DNA of 64,000 nucleotides from contig MLAV02000005.1 of the NCBI GenBank assembly GCA_001870995.2, positions 62,001 through 126,000 on the forward strand. The letters run 5' to 3'. Numbering within the stretch: position 1 is the stretch's first letter; each line of letters begins with the position of its first letter. This document shows, piece after piece, positions 1 to 8,760 of this stretch. The position numbers and the translations under genes were made by a program. Origin of the DNA: Chitinophaga sp. CB10. GTDB lineage: Bacteria; Bacteroidota; Bacteroidia; Chitinophagales; Chitinophagaceae. The notes beneath the pieces are model-generated. The model searched no databases, was not told where the DNA came from, and saw nothing but the letters and a program-made list of their open reading frames with translations.

Positions 1-545
1 GCCATGCCGGTTTTTCCTTCTATCCTTTCGGCCATCAGTACGCGGCGGCTGCCCATATCCACGAGGGTAACAAAGGCAGATGCTTTTTTATCGGTTTTGC
101 TCATGCCGTCCATGACGAGCAGGGCGCCGATGCCTTTTTTACCGCCGAAGTCGAAACCTTTTACCAGTTTGGCCACATCGTCTTCGGTGAGGCGGTGCAG
201 GTCAGCGCTGTTGTCTGATTTAAAGTTGTCGGGATTGATGGCGGAGTTACGTTTGTTCACCAGGCTGATGTCGTAGGTGACGTTTTCGTGCCGGAAATTG
301 CCTGGCACATCGTACTTTTTAGGTTCGTTTACAACCACCTGGTTGATGCCTGCAAAGTGGCTGTCCACAAAATCGATTGGCTTAGCCCCTGCATCCCCGA
401 TCAGGCGCGCCTGCGTAAAATCTATACCCAGCCAGGTAAAGGAGGAATCCTTATTGTCCAGGAAGTTTTTCAGTTTTTGCGCTTTTGCAGTAAATACAGT
501 ACCCAGCATAAAGGCTGCTACCAGAATGAATGCACTGGTTCTCAT
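1..545 (-). CDS. Secreted protein of unknown function (3' end outside window)
   Basis: An open minus-strand frame starts with ATG at 543-545 and runs off the window edge, giving 181 codons without a stop. The N-terminus (MRTSAFILVAAFMLG, then TAKAQ) is a typical Sec signal peptide with predicted cleavage after AKA. The mature part is soluble and rich in Asp, Lys and Val, without lipobox or membrane helix. I do not recognise a family. It starts 17 nt downstream of the dehydratase-like gene and reads the same way, so it is probably co-transcribed with the pigment genes; a periplasmic or outer-membrane accessory role is only inference. Confidence 0.8.
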   Translation of the reverse strand, partial: MRTSAFILVAAFMLGTVFTAKAQKLKNFLDNKDSSFTWLGIDFTQARLIGDAGAKPIDFVDSHFAGINQVVVNEPKKYDVPGNFRHENVTYDISLVNKRNSAINPDNFKSDNSADLHRLTEDDVAKLVKGFDFGGKKGIGALLVMDGMSKTDKKASAFVTLVDMGSRRVLMAERIEGKTGM

Positions 546-561
546 GATGCTTAAGTTTTTT

Positions 562-987
562 TTAGGGGTTGATGAATATTTTAAGTTCACACTGTGCCAT
601 CACCTTATCTTGATACACTACTTTGGCGTTTACCATTGTGGCGTTAAACACTTCAGCGCCAATAACGGCAGTAGTTTCAATGGTGGCTCCGGCGGGCGGT
701 GATTCAAAAATTTCAAAATCTTTCACGGCGCCGATAAATCCCAGCGGCACCGGCACGTTTTGCTGGCGGGAGATGTAGCCGATCCTTGCGGCGGCCGTCT
801 GCGCCATGTTTTCCATGAGGCCGGGGGCTGTGAAGTAGCCTTCCTCCACGAAAATATTATCCGCGGCAATGTCCAGCGCGGTGCGGGTAAGCGGCCCTTC
901 CACTTCCAGTATGCCACTGATCATCACGATGGGCGCGCGTTGCGGTATATATGCAGTAATATCGTCTGTATGAATAAACATCTTCAC
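562..987 (-). CDS. Hotdog-fold 3-hydroxyacyl-ACP dehydratase-like protein (flexirubin/aryl polyene cluster)
   Basis: 141 residues, the size of FabZ/ApeP-type hotdog proteins. The segment YIPQRAPIVMI (13-23) aligns with the FabZ PHRxPxLLVD motif, and GLMENMAQTAAA (56-67) with the central helix carrying the catalytic acid, here Glu59. The FabZ catalytic His is replaced by Gln16, so activity may be altered or depend on a partner subunit. In aryl-polyene and flexirubin pathways such proteins dehydrate the growing ACP-bound polyene. It lies downstream of the acyltransferase, ACP, ketosynthase and ketoreductase genes on the same strand. Assignment to the pathway rests on this context. Confidence 0.75.
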   Translation of the reverse strand: MKMFIHTDDITAYIPQRAPIVMISGILEVEGPLTRTALDIAADNIFVEEGYFTAPGLMENMAQTAAARIGYISRQQNVPVPLGFIGAVKDFEIFESPPAGATIETTAVIGAEVFNATMVNAKVVYQDKVMAQCELKIFINP

Positions 988-1131
988 AATTTATTGTAAA
1001 AAAAGAAATACGAAGTAAATAGAATTATATGAATTTATTAACAGTATAATCCCGGAATTTATTTCTACCGGGAAACCGGTAGATATTACGGATAGTTGTT
1101 ATGACACCGGTTCTTCAGGCGGCCATTTTAC

Positions 1132-2004
1132 TTATTCCTCCCAGAAATCGTAGTAGTTAAACCATTGGGTAGGATACTTCCGGATCTTCTCTTCCATCTC
1201 TCCTACAAAATCCTTTAAAGCCTGCTCCTGCTGCCTGCGGCCACTGTAAATCCGCGGTTCGGTGGCATAAAAGTGATAGTGCGTAGCCGATTCCTTAAAC
1301 GCGAAAACCGCTGAAACGGGCACCCTGAACGTGGATGCCAGCAGGAATGGCCCCAGGGGAAACTGCGCCGGGGAACCCAGGAGTTCCGCCGTCATGGTCT
1401 TATTGCCGGGCAGAAAGCGATCTGCGTGCATGCATACCAGCTCCTGGTTGCTCAGTGCGTCGTTGATGGCATAGATGTGGGACAGGTCGTCCTTCAGGAC
1501 AATGATATTCACATTACGCCCACCCGTCACGGAGGAGAGGTATTCTTTGATTCTTTCATGTTCACCGTCGAACATCACGATGTTGATGCGTGCCTGCAGG
1601 CGTTTGAAGAGGTGGCCGGCCACTTCCCAGTTGCCCAGGTGGGCGCTGAGCAGGATGCCGCCTTTGCCGCCGCTGACAATATCGCGCAGGTGCTGCTCCC
1701 CATCGAAATCGAACGTGAATTTATTGGCCATATCAGCCATCACCACCACCTTATCGATGATGGTCTGCCCAAAGACATAGTAATTCCTGTACAGGTTGAT
1801 CAACGATTTAAACCTGCCGAAACCCGCTTTGGTATGAAAATAATGGTAAATAGGTCTGGAAGAACTCCAGGAGAACAAAAAATAATACGCGGCTACAAAC
1901 CTTAACAGGAAATAAGCAGGATACACACCACCATAGCGTAGTATGGCAATAAAGATACTGTAACCCAGCTTATTTCCTTTCGACTTTCCCTGCCAGGACG
2001 GCAT
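1132..2004 (-). CDS. LpxL/HtrB-like lysophospholipid acyltransferase
   Basis: 290 residues. An N-terminal hydrophobic stretch (about 16-46) anchors the protein at the inner membrane. LLSAHLGNWEVAG (118-130) carries the HX4D/E acyltransferase motif as His122 and Glu127. This family transfers acyl chains from acyl-ACP to lipid acceptors. In flexirubin clusters a homologue is thought to attach or esterify the polyene chain; that role is inferred here from the neighbours. Its ATG overlaps the ACP stop in a TAATG arrangement (one shared base), which suggests translational coupling with the ACP. Confidence 0.85.
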   Translation of the reverse strand: MPSWQGKSKGNKLGYSIFIAILRYGGVYPAYFLLRFVAAYYFLFSWSSSRPIYHYFHTKAGFGRFKSLINLYRNYYVFGQTIIDKVVVMADMANKFTFDFDGEQHLRDIVSGGKGGILLSAHLGNWEVAGHLFKRLQARINIVMFDGEHERIKEYLSSVTGGRNVNIIVLKDDLSHIYAINDALSNQELVCMHADRFLPGNKTMTAELLGSPAQFPLGPFLLASTFRVPVSAVFAFKESATHYHFYATEPRIYSGRRQQEQALKDFVGEMEEKIRKYPTQWFNYYDFWEE

Positions 2005-2261
2005 TATACGAGTTCTTTTTGCTGAATACGAGCAGTTACGTAATTATAGAAATCCTGGAAGGTGACAATGTTCTGAAAATCTTCAGGTTTCACTTTAAAA
2101 CCGAAGTTGTCTTCAATTACTACCACCATGTCGATATAGTCCAGACTATCCAAGTCCAGCGTAGCTTTGAGATTAGCTTCCGGCGTGATGTCCTCGAGGT
2201 TAGCTTCAAACTCCTCTACCAGAAATTTGTTTGTGACAGTTATTACTTCTTTAAGTTCCAT
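2004..2261 (-). CDS. Acyl carrier protein
   Basis: 85 residues from the ATG at 2259-2261; the longer upstream reading (to 2375) adds a non-ACP-like extension and is rejected. The motif DLDSLDYID contains the phosphopantetheine attachment Ser39, followed by the acidic helix typical of ACPs. It would carry the intermediates of the pigment ketosynthase, ketoreductase and dehydratase encoded around it. A gap of 184 nt separates it from the upstream ketosynthase; TAACTTTG on the minus strand (2345-2352) fits the -7 consensus without a convincing -33 box, so a separate promoter is possible. The stop overlaps the acyltransferase start by one base. Confidence 0.92.
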   Translation of the reverse strand: MELKEVITVTNKFLVEEFEANLEDITPEANLKATLDLDSLDYIDMVVVIEDNFGFKVKPEDFQNIVTFQDFYNYVTARIQQKELV

Positions 2262-2445
2262 ATAACGTATAACAGATATAGGTTGATGAAAAAATGTTAC
2301 GGTTACCAACCAAGCCTGTAAAATCTTCAAATTAGTCCGAGCGCCAAAGTTAAGAATATATTGGGAGTTACACACACCAGGGAATATATGAGTTTATAAC
2401 TCACAGATGTAAGGCAACAGCGTACACTCTAAAATGGCAACTATT

Positions 2446-3669
2446 CTACTTCCCATCCCACGCTCTTACGATCAGGGAGGAGTTGGTGCCTCCGAATCCG
2501 AAAGAGTTAGACAAAAATATATTAAAATTTTTATTAATTGTATTACTAATTATATTCAGCCTGGCGGCATCGTCGTCCGGGTTTTCGAGGTTGATATTTG
2601 GGGCGATAAACCCGTTTTGCTGCATCAGCATGGAATAAACGATTTCGCTGGCGCCGGCCATCCAGCATTCGTGGCCGGTCATGGATTTTGTGGAGCTCAC
2701 CGGTACATTGCCGCCAAACACCTCGTAGATCGCTTTCGCCTCGCTGGCATCGCCTGCCGGCGTGGAAGTAGCGTGGGCGTTAATATATTCGATGTCCTTT
2801 GCCAGGAGCCCCGCATCGCTGAGGGCAATCTGCAGGCTGCGCACCGGCCCGTCCACGGTAGGATTGGAGATATGCGCGCCGTTGGAGGAGAAGCCGTATC
2901 CCAGCACTTCGCCAAGGATGGTAGCGCCTCTTTTTTGTGCGGACTCCAAACTTTCCAGGATCACCGTGGCTGCGCCGCCGCTGGGCACGAGCCCGTCCCT
3001 GTCGCGGTCAAACGGGCGGGAGGCCCGTTCAGGGTCATGCTCGCGGGTGGAGAATGCCGCGATCGCGTCGAAGTTACCCATGGCGTAAATATTCACTTCC
3101 TGGGCGCCTCCGCAGATCACTGCATCCTGCATGCCGTTTTTAATAAACATATAGCCGAGGCCGATAGCATGGGAGCCGCTGGCGCAAGCCGCGCTCACCG
3201 TGAAGTTGACCCCCTTCAGTTTGAAGATGGTGGCCAGGTTCATGTTTACGGTGGAGTTCATGGTCTGAAATACAGAACCGGAGCCCACCAGCATGGTATC
3301 TTTCTTTTCCCGCATGATATCGTTGGCTTCTACGGTTGGTTTTGCACAACTATCGTTGCCGTAGAGGATACCTACGGGAGTTTTTTCGATGTAATCGGGG
3401 TCCATTTTAGCCATGGCCAGGGCTTCCCTGGTGGCCATAAATGCGAATTCGGCCTGTTCGGGCATCATGAGGCGGGCGCGCCTGTCCAGTAAGCCTTTCA
3501 GCTCAGGACGTTCGAGCTTGCCGGTGAGGCCGGAGCGGTATCCGAATGCTTTCCTTTCGGGGTCCAGTACAATGCCGGATTTGCCCTTATATAATGAATC
3601 TCGCACCTCCTCCAGGTTTTTACCTATGCAGGAGTAGATTCCCAATCCTGTGATCACAACTCTGTTCAT
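2446..3669 (-). CDS. Beta-ketoacyl-ACP synthase (FabF-like), pigment biosynthesis
   Basis: 407 residues, full FabF length. All three catalytic residues of the thiolase-fold condensing enzymes are visible: Cys162 in VSAACASGSHA, His299 in NAHATSTPAGD and His333 in STKSMTGHECW. It should catalyse decarboxylative condensation of malonyl-ACP with the growing chain. Because it sits between an ACP and a FabG-type reductase behind an aromatic ammonia-lyase, it is most likely the elongating ketosynthase of flexirubin/aryl-polyene synthesis rather than housekeeping FabF. It begins 33 nt after the reductase gene, consistent with one operon. Confidence 0.9.
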   Translation of the reverse strand: MNRVVITGLGIYSCIGKNLEEVRDSLYKGKSGIVLDPERKAFGYRSGLTGKLERPELKGLLDRRARLMMPEQAEFAFMATREALAMAKMDPDYIEKTPVGILYGNDSCAKPTVEANDIMREKKDTMLVGSGSVFQTMNSTVNMNLATIFKLKGVNFTVSAACASGSHAIGLGYMFIKNGMQDAVICGGAQEVNIYAMGNFDAIAAFSTREHDPERASRPFDRDRDGLVPSGGAATVILESLESAQKRGATILGEVLGYGFSSNGAHISNPTVDGPVRSLQIALSDAGLLAKDIEYINAHATSTPAGDASEAKAIYEVFGGNVPVSSTKSMTGHECWMAGASEIVYSMLMQQNGFIAPNINLENPDDDAARLNIISNTINKNFNIFLSNSFGFGGTNSSLIVRAWDGK

Positions 3670-3702
3670 AATAGGAGCGGTTAACTATTAGTTGGATTAT
3701 TA

Positions 3703-4431
3703 TCAGGTATATAGTCCACCGTTGATGCTCAGCACTTCACCGGTGATGTACCCTGCGCCTTTGGAGGCAAAAAATGCCACGGCTTCAGCTACTTCTTCCG
3801 CGGTACCGAAGCGGTTCATCGGTACTTGTGCGGCAAGTTCCTTTTCATTCAGTTCTGCCGTCATGTCGGTTTTGATAAAACCCGGGGCCACTGCGTTTAC
3901 GGTAACGCCGCGTTTGGCGATTTCCTGCGCCAGCGCTTTGGTAGCGCCGATCACGCCTGCCTTGGCGGCGGAATAGTTGGTTTGCCCGGCCAGCCCTTTA
4001 ATGCCGGATAAGGACACCATGTTGATGATGCGGCCGTAGCGTTTCATCAGCATGCCGCTGAGTACCTGTTTGGTGACATGATAAAAACCATTCAGGCTGA
4101 TATTGAGTACGTTATTCCATTGCGCTTCGCTCATCATGAACATCAGCCCGTCTTCCCGCACGCCGGCATTATTCACCAGTACTTCAATAGGATCATCTTT
4201 GTGTCCTTCGATCCAGGCGCCCAGCACCTGGCTTACTTCTTCGGCGCTGCCCACGTTGAACTGCAGCAGTTCGCCGGTGCTGCCGGCTGCCTTTACCGCT
4301 TCCAGTGTTTCGAGGGCCGCTGCCTCATTGCCTTTATAGTTGATCAGAACATGGTAGCCCTGTTCCGCCATTTTAATACATACTGCCCGTCCTATGCCTC
4401 TTGAGCCGCCGGTGATAAGCGCACATTTCAT
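3703..4431 (-). CDS. 3-oxoacyl-ACP reductase (FabG-like SDR)
   Basis: 242 residues, a classical short-chain dehydrogenase. It has the NADPH-binding GGSRGIG motif (8-14), NNAG (87-90), Asn110, Ser140 and the YSAAK catalytic Tyr153/Lys157. It reduces 3-oxoacyl-ACP to 3-hydroxyacyl-ACP. It lies 19 nt downstream of the ammonia-lyase stop and 33 nt upstream of the ketosynthase, so it is the ketoreductase of the pigment pathway by context. A housekeeping fabG role cannot be excluded without knowing whether another copy exists in the genome. Confidence 0.9.
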   Translation of the reverse strand: MKCALITGGSRGIGRAVCIKMAEQGYHVLINYKGNEAAALETLEAVKAAGSTGELLQFNVGSAEEVSQVLGAWIEGHKDDPIEVLVNNAGVREDGLMFMMSEAQWNNVLNISLNGFYHVTKQVLSGMLMKRYGRIINMVSLSGIKGLAGQTNYSAAKAGVIGATKALAQEIAKRGVTVNAVAPGFIKTDMTAELNEKELAAQVPMNRFGTAEEVAEAVAFFASKGAGYITGEVLSINGGLYT

Positions 4432-4450
4432 TGCTTGAATTTTTTTGCTG

Positions 4451-5986
4451 TTACAACTGTACCGGCTGGTTTGCCATCAGGTACTCCCTGATCTTCTGCA
4501 GGTCCTTGTATTTAGGACTGTCCTCAATAAATTTAGGGAAAATCGCTCTCACCTCTTCGTAAATTTTGTGTGAAAACGCGGCGAGCCTGTCCTGGCAGCC
4601 GAGGTAATCTACCGCCTGCAGCATGGTCATCACCTGGATGGCCAGTACCTCGAAGGTATTCCCAATCACCCTGCCGGCCATCAGCGCGGCATTGCAGCCC
4701 ATGCTTACAATATCCTGGTTGTCATTGTTGTTGGGAATGCTGTGTACATACATCGGGAAGGAAAGCGTCTGGTTTTCCGCCACAGTGGAAGTAGCGGTGA
4801 ATTGAACGCCCTGCATTCCGAAGTTGAAGCCCAGTTTGCCCAGGTTCATGAACGGCGGGAACTTGTGGTTCAGCTTTTCGTTCATGAGGTAGTTCAGCTG
4901 GCGCTCGGAGAGCATAGACAGCTTGGTGATGGCGATCTTGATTTTATCCATTTCCAGGGAAACATAGTCGCCATGGAAGTTACCGCCATGGAATACGTTT
5001 TCCTTATGATGATCCACCACCGGGTTGTCGCTCACGGAGTTCAGCTCCTGCACCACCAGTTGCTCGGCCTGTTTCAGGGTATCGAACACAGGGCCCAGGA
5101 TCTGCGGTACGCAGCGGAGGGAATAGTATTCCTGTACTTTATCTTTGAAAATTTCTTCTTCCAGTTCTTTATAGAGGTGATCCGGACGGTGGCGCACCAT
5201 TTTGCTGCCCACGAGGATTTCCCGCATGATGGCGGCTACCTTGTTCTGGCCTTCATGCTTTTTAACCGCATTGAGTTCTGCCGACAAATGATCATCAAAG
5301 GCTTCCACGATTTCATTGATCATAGCCGAGATGGTGACAGACCAGGCCAGGAGGCGCCTGGCCTCTATCAGATTCACTAAACCCACGCCTGTCATGGCGG
5401 ATGTACCATTTATGATCGCTAATCCCTCCCGCACATGGATGCCGATAGGCTTAAGGCCCAGACGGGCAAATACTTCCGCGGTGGGCTGGATCTTCTCCTC
5501 ATAAAAAACCTCTCCTTCGCCAATCAACACCAGCGCAAGGTGAGCGAGCTGCACGAGGTCGCCGCTGGCGCCCACGCCGCCATGCTCAAACACACACGGA
5601 TATACGTTTTTATTGATCAGGTCTTTCAGCAGGTGTACCACTTCAGGGTGAACGCCGGAATGCGCCTGCATAAAGCTGCTGAGGCGGGCGATCATCAGCC
5701 CTTTCGTGTGTACCGGGGATAACAGTTTGCCGGAGCCGGAGCTGTGGCTGCGGATCAGGTTGTATTGCAGCTGGAAGGTATCTTCATCGCTGATACGGTA
5801 CTGCGCCATCGGCCCGAAGCCGGTGTTGATACCATAGATCAGTTTTTTCGCGGAAAACTTCTTCAGAAACTCAAAACTGGCTTCCACCTGTTGTAAAGCC
5901 GCTGCTTCCAATACCAGCTCTTCACCGTTGTAAAGAACCCTGTACGCTTCTTCCAGGGACAGCACCTTACTTCCTATTGCAACCAT
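4451..5986 (-). CDS. Aromatic amino acid ammonia-lyase (probably tyrosine ammonia-lyase)
   Basis: 511 residues of the HAL/PAL/TAL family. GGVGASGDL contains Ala140-Ser141-Gly142, which cyclise to the MIO cofactor; the catalytic Tyr51 lies in YGINTGFGPM. The substrate-selectivity region reads LIRSHSSGSG (78-87) and, from memory, the protein closely resembles the tyrosine ammonia-lyase of Flavobacterium johnsoniae. In flexirubin synthesis this enzyme makes 4-coumarate as the starter unit. No other hut genes lie nearby, which argues against histidine catabolism. It is the first gene of the pigment operon, behind the consensus promoter at 6030-6060. Confidence 0.88.
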   Translation of the reverse strand: MVAIGSKVLSLEEAYRVLYNGEELVLEAAALQQVEASFEFLKKFSAKKLIYGINTGFGPMAQYRISDEDTFQLQYNLIRSHSSGSGKLLSPVHTKGLMIARLSSFMQAHSGVHPEVVHLLKDLINKNVYPCVFEHGGVGASGDLVQLAHLALVLIGEGEVFYEEKIQPTAEVFARLGLKPIGIHVREGLAIINGTSAMTGVGLVNLIEARRLLAWSVTISAMINEIVEAFDDHLSAELNAVKKHEGQNKVAAIMREILVGSKMVRHRPDHLYKELEEEIFKDKVQEYYSLRCVPQILGPVFDTLKQAEQLVVQELNSVSDNPVVDHHKENVFHGGNFHGDYVSLEMDKIKIAITKLSMLSERQLNYLMNEKLNHKFPPFMNLGKLGFNFGMQGVQFTATSTVAENQTLSFPMYVHSIPNNNDNQDIVSMGCNAALMAGRVIGNTFEVLAIQVMTMLQAVDYLGCQDRLAAFSHKIYEEVRAIFPKFIEDSPKYKDLQKIREYLMANQPVQL

Positions 5987-6029
5987 GGTTACTATTAAAT
6001 TAAATTTATTGTTTATGTAAAAAAGTGCC

Positions 6030-6060
6030 CAAATTTAGCATAAAGCTGGGTTTATCCAAA
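6030..6060 (-). promoter_or_regulatory. Promoter of the pigment operon
   Basis: On the minus strand, TTTG (6057-6060), a 19-nt spacer and TAAATTTG (6030-6037) match the Bacteroidota sigma consensus TTTG-N19-TAnnTTTG exactly. The start of transcription would lie near 6025, about 40 nt before the ammonia-lyase ATG. Confidence 0.75.
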
Positions 6061-6131
6061 TAATTAAGGCACTCCGTTCATTAAAATACGGATAACTACG
6101 TTGGCGGTTTCTACGTGTGCAGGGAAGAAAA

Positions 6132-7427
6132 TCAGTCCTCTTCGTCTGTTGATTGCATAGGCGGAACTACCATGACTTTGTCGATACGATGCGCATCCAT
6201 GTCCACTATCTCGAAGGTAAACCCTTTCCAGCTGAATTTTTCACCGGTACTCGGGATATGTTCCAGGTGGTGGAGGATGAAGCCGGCCAGGGTATCGAAA
6301 TCCTGTTCAAATTCATTCATCCAGTCTTCCTTGTCAAACTCGGCCAGGAAGTCGTAGAACGGAATCTGGGCATCCACCAGGTAGCTGCCATCGTCGCGGA
6401 GGTGCATCTCGTAACTGTCATATTCTTCAGTTTCCGGCATATCCCCTACGATCGCCTCCAATATATCGTTGAGGGTGATCATACCAAGAAACGTACCGTA
6501 CTCATCCACGATGAATGCGGCGTGTATGTGTGTTTCCTTAAACTTTTCCAGTACCTGGTAGGCGGTGTTGTTTTCAGGAACGAATAGTGGTTTTTTCATT
6601 ACCTGCGCCAGCGGCAGGGCTTTCCCTGCGACGGCGTAGAGGTCCTTGATGGACACGACGCCTTTCAGGGCGTCTACCTCCCCTTCGCAGACCGGGTACA
6701 CGGAGTGCAGGCTCTCGCGGATTTTGGTCTGGTAAGTGTCGATGGTTTCGTTGATATCGAGCCAGGTAATATCCGTGCGGTGGGTCATCAGGGAAGTGAT
6801 GTTCCGGTCGCCCAGATGGAATACCCTTTCAATAATTTCCTGTTCGGTTTCCTCGATGGCGCCGGAAGTGGTGCCTTCGTTGATCATGGCTTTGATTTCC
6901 TCCTCCGTCACGTAGCTATCGTTCGGGCGGAGGTTAAATAATTTTACGAGTATATTGGTGGAGGCGCTCAGTAACCAGATGAAGGGCCAGGTGAGCCAGG
7001 AGATCACCGTCATGGGGCGGGCCACATTTTTGGCGATCGCCTCCGGTTTGGCCATGGCCAGGCGCTTAGGCACCAGCTCCCCCAGCACGAGGGAGAAATA
7101 GGTAATGGCAACTACAATGATGGTAGTGGCCAGGGGGCTGCTATATGGTTGTAAGGCAGGATAATTATTGAGCCAGTTGACGATATCTGTCTTGATATTT
7201 TCACCGGAGTAGATACCGGTCAGGATACCGATAAGCGTGATGCCGATCTGGACGGTAGAAAGAAACCTGTCCGGGTTGTTGGCCAGCTTCAGCGCGGCCT
7301 TTGCTTTTTCATCCCCCTTATTGGCGAGGTGTTCCAACCGGATTTTACGGGCGGACACCAATGCTATCTCCGACATCGAGAATAGGCCATTGAGTAAAAT
7401 GAGGATGAGGATAATGACGACTTCCAT
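6132..7427 (-). CDS. CNNM/CorC-type membrane protein (DUF21, paired CBS, CorC_HlyC domain)
   Basis: 431 residues. The N-terminal half (about 1-175) is a DUF21 membrane domain with a leading helix, a polar EHLANKGDEKAKAALKL loop and further helices around 55-80, 100-125 and 135-160. A paired CBS region follows (about 205-335; VYPVCEGEVDALKGVVSIKD, then FIVDEYGTFLGMITLNDILE), then a C-terminal CorC_HlyC domain ending near 425. Members are linked to Mg2+/Co2+ efflux or homeostasis; the older label hemolysin is misleading. It is monocistronic or leads the ZIP transporter gene, which starts downstream of its promoter separately. Ion specificity cannot be read from the sequence. Confidence 0.88.
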   Translation of the reverse strand: MEVVIILILILLNGLFSMSEIALVSARKIRLEHLANKGDEKAKAALKLANNPDRFLSTVQIGITLIGILTGIYSGENIKTDIVNWLNNYPALQPYSSPLATTIIVVAITYFSLVLGELVPKRLAMAKPEAIAKNVARPMTVISWLTWPFIWLLSASTNILVKLFNLRPNDSYVTEEEIKAMINEGTTSGAIEETEQEIIERVFHLGDRNITSLMTHRTDITWLDINETIDTYQTKIRESLHSVYPVCEGEVDALKGVVSIKDLYAVAGKALPLAQVMKKPLFVPENNTAYQVLEKFKETHIHAAFIVDEYGTFLGMITLNDILEAIVGDMPETEEYDSYEMHLRDDGSYLVDAQIPFYDFLAEFDKEDWMNEFEQDFDTLAGFILHHLEHIPSTGEKFSWKGFTFEIVDMDAHRIDKVMVVPPMQSTDEED

Positions 7428-7450
7428 GATATAAAGTCTAAAAATAATAA

Positions 7451-8185
7451 TTATTCAAATATCAGTGTAATAAATGCCAGTACCAGTCCCAGTGCTATCG
7501 CCATCACTTTTTTACGGCTTAATTCATGGTGTTTGGTACCGCTTTCATAGAAAATAGTGGTAGAAATGTGCAGGAAAGCGCCAATGACCAGCGCCACCAG
7601 GTACACCAGGTAGTGCGAAACGATTTCGAAACGATGCCCCAGCCAACCGGCAAGTATTGCCGCAACAGGCGTCACCAGCGCAAAGATGACCAGTATCTGC
7701 CAGAGTTGCGATTTGGTTTTATGGGCGTGGATCATCACCGTAATGAGGGTCAGCGCTTCCGGAATTTTGTGCGCCGCTACGCCCAGCATCAGCGAAGGCA
7801 GGGCCGACTGGTCCTCATACCGGAAGCCCAGCGGAATGCCTTCCATGAAGGCATGGATGGACAGCCCCAGGAGCAGCGGCGTAACGGCAATATGGTGATG
7901 GTGGTTTTCGTGCGGGAGGTGCGAATGGCCATGTTCCATGCCATGGGACAGCTGCTGCAGGAATACCTGCAGGAAAAAGCCCAGGACGATATAGGCGCCG
8001 GCGGCATGCCCCAGCTCGTGGTAGACTTCAGGCAACAAGTGCATGATAGTGACCCCGAAGAGGAAGGCCCCGGTGAATGCCAGCAGGTAGATGGTGAAGT
8101 TGGCACTGATGTGCCTCACCGTCATCGGGATGACGCCCCCGGCGATCGTTGCAACCAGTACAAGTATCAGATAATTCCAGTTCAT
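7451..8185 (-). CDS. ZIP-family divalent metal transporter
   Basis: 244 residues with about eight hydrophobic segments. A histidine-rich cytoplasmic loop lies at 81-98. The two metal-binding helices are clear: SIHAFMEGIPLG (His111, Glu115) and AAHKIPEALTL (His139, Glu143). ZIP proteins move Zn2+ or other divalent cations into the cytosol. The start overlaps the PAP2 phosphatase stop by 4 nt, so the methyltransferase, PAP2 and ZIP genes form a tightly packed set. Zn2+ is the likely substrate from the family, not proven here. Confidence 0.9.
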   Translation of the reverse strand: MNWNYLILVLVATIAGGVIPMTVRHISANFTIYLLAFTGAFLFGVTIMHLLPEVYHELGHAAGAYIVLGFFLQVFLQQLSHGMEHGHSHLPHENHHHHIAVTPLLLGLSIHAFMEGIPLGFRYEDQSALPSLMLGVAAHKIPEALTLITVMIHAHKTKSQLWQILVIFALVTPVAAILAGWLGHRFEIVSHYLVYLVALVIGAFLHISTTIFYESGTKHHELSRKKVMAIALGLVLAFITLIFE

Positions 8186-8760
8186 GTTTTCAATTCTGGT
8201 TCCAGTCTAATGCGCCGGCTGAAAAAGCTGCCGCTGAGCAGCCCGATCAGGGATCCCAGCACGGCGCCGCCGGTTACATCCAGCGGATAGTGTACGCCCA
8301 CATATACCTGCGCGTAGGCTATTGCCGCCGCCCACAGGTAAAATAACAGGGTATATCGGCCAAAGAATGATTTTAAAGTTAAGAAACAAAATGTAGCCAA
8401 CGCAAAATGGTTGGCAGCGTGGTTGGAGGTAAAACTGCCGCTCATAGGGCAATACACCACCAGCACCCGGGTATAGTGGGACACCACCGGGTCGCGGCAG
8501 GGCCTTATCCTGCCAAAATAATCTTTCAGGAACAAGCTTAGCTGATCCGAAATCCCGAAGGTGATGAGAAAGAAAACGATCCAGAAAAATCCTCTCCAGC
8601 CAAAGTTAATGGTCACGAACAACGCCAGAAACAGGTACAGGGGCGCCCAGATGTAGGGCTCCCGCAATATTGGCATAATGACGTCCAGCAGCGCGTTGTG
8701 CCACTGCCCGTTGATATGGAAAAATAACCTGAGATCGCCACGAAGTAAACTGTCTAGCAT
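8182..8760 (-). CDS. PAP2-superfamily membrane phosphatase
   Basis: 192 residues with hydrophobic helices around 40-52, 57-72, 117-128, 137-152 and 165-180. The three PAP2 motifs are present: KDYFGRIRP (79-87), SGSFTSNHAAN with His114, and GVHYPLD with His157 and Asp161. Such enzymes dephosphorylate undecaprenyl diphosphate, phosphatidic acid or related lipid phosphates on the outer face of the inner membrane. It overlaps the methyltransferase stop by 7 nt and the ZIP gene start by 4 nt. The lipid substrate is not determinable from sequence. Confidence 0.9.
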   Translation of the reverse strand: MLDSLLRGDLRLFFHINGQWHNALLDVIMPILREPYIWAPLYLFLALFVTINFGWRGFFWIVFFLITFGISDQLSLFLKDYFGRIRPCRDPVVSHYTRVLVVYCPMSGSFTSNHAANHFALATFCFLTLKSFFGRYTLLFYLWAAAIAYAQVYVGVHYPLDVTGGAVLGSLIGLLSGSFFSRRIRLEPELKT

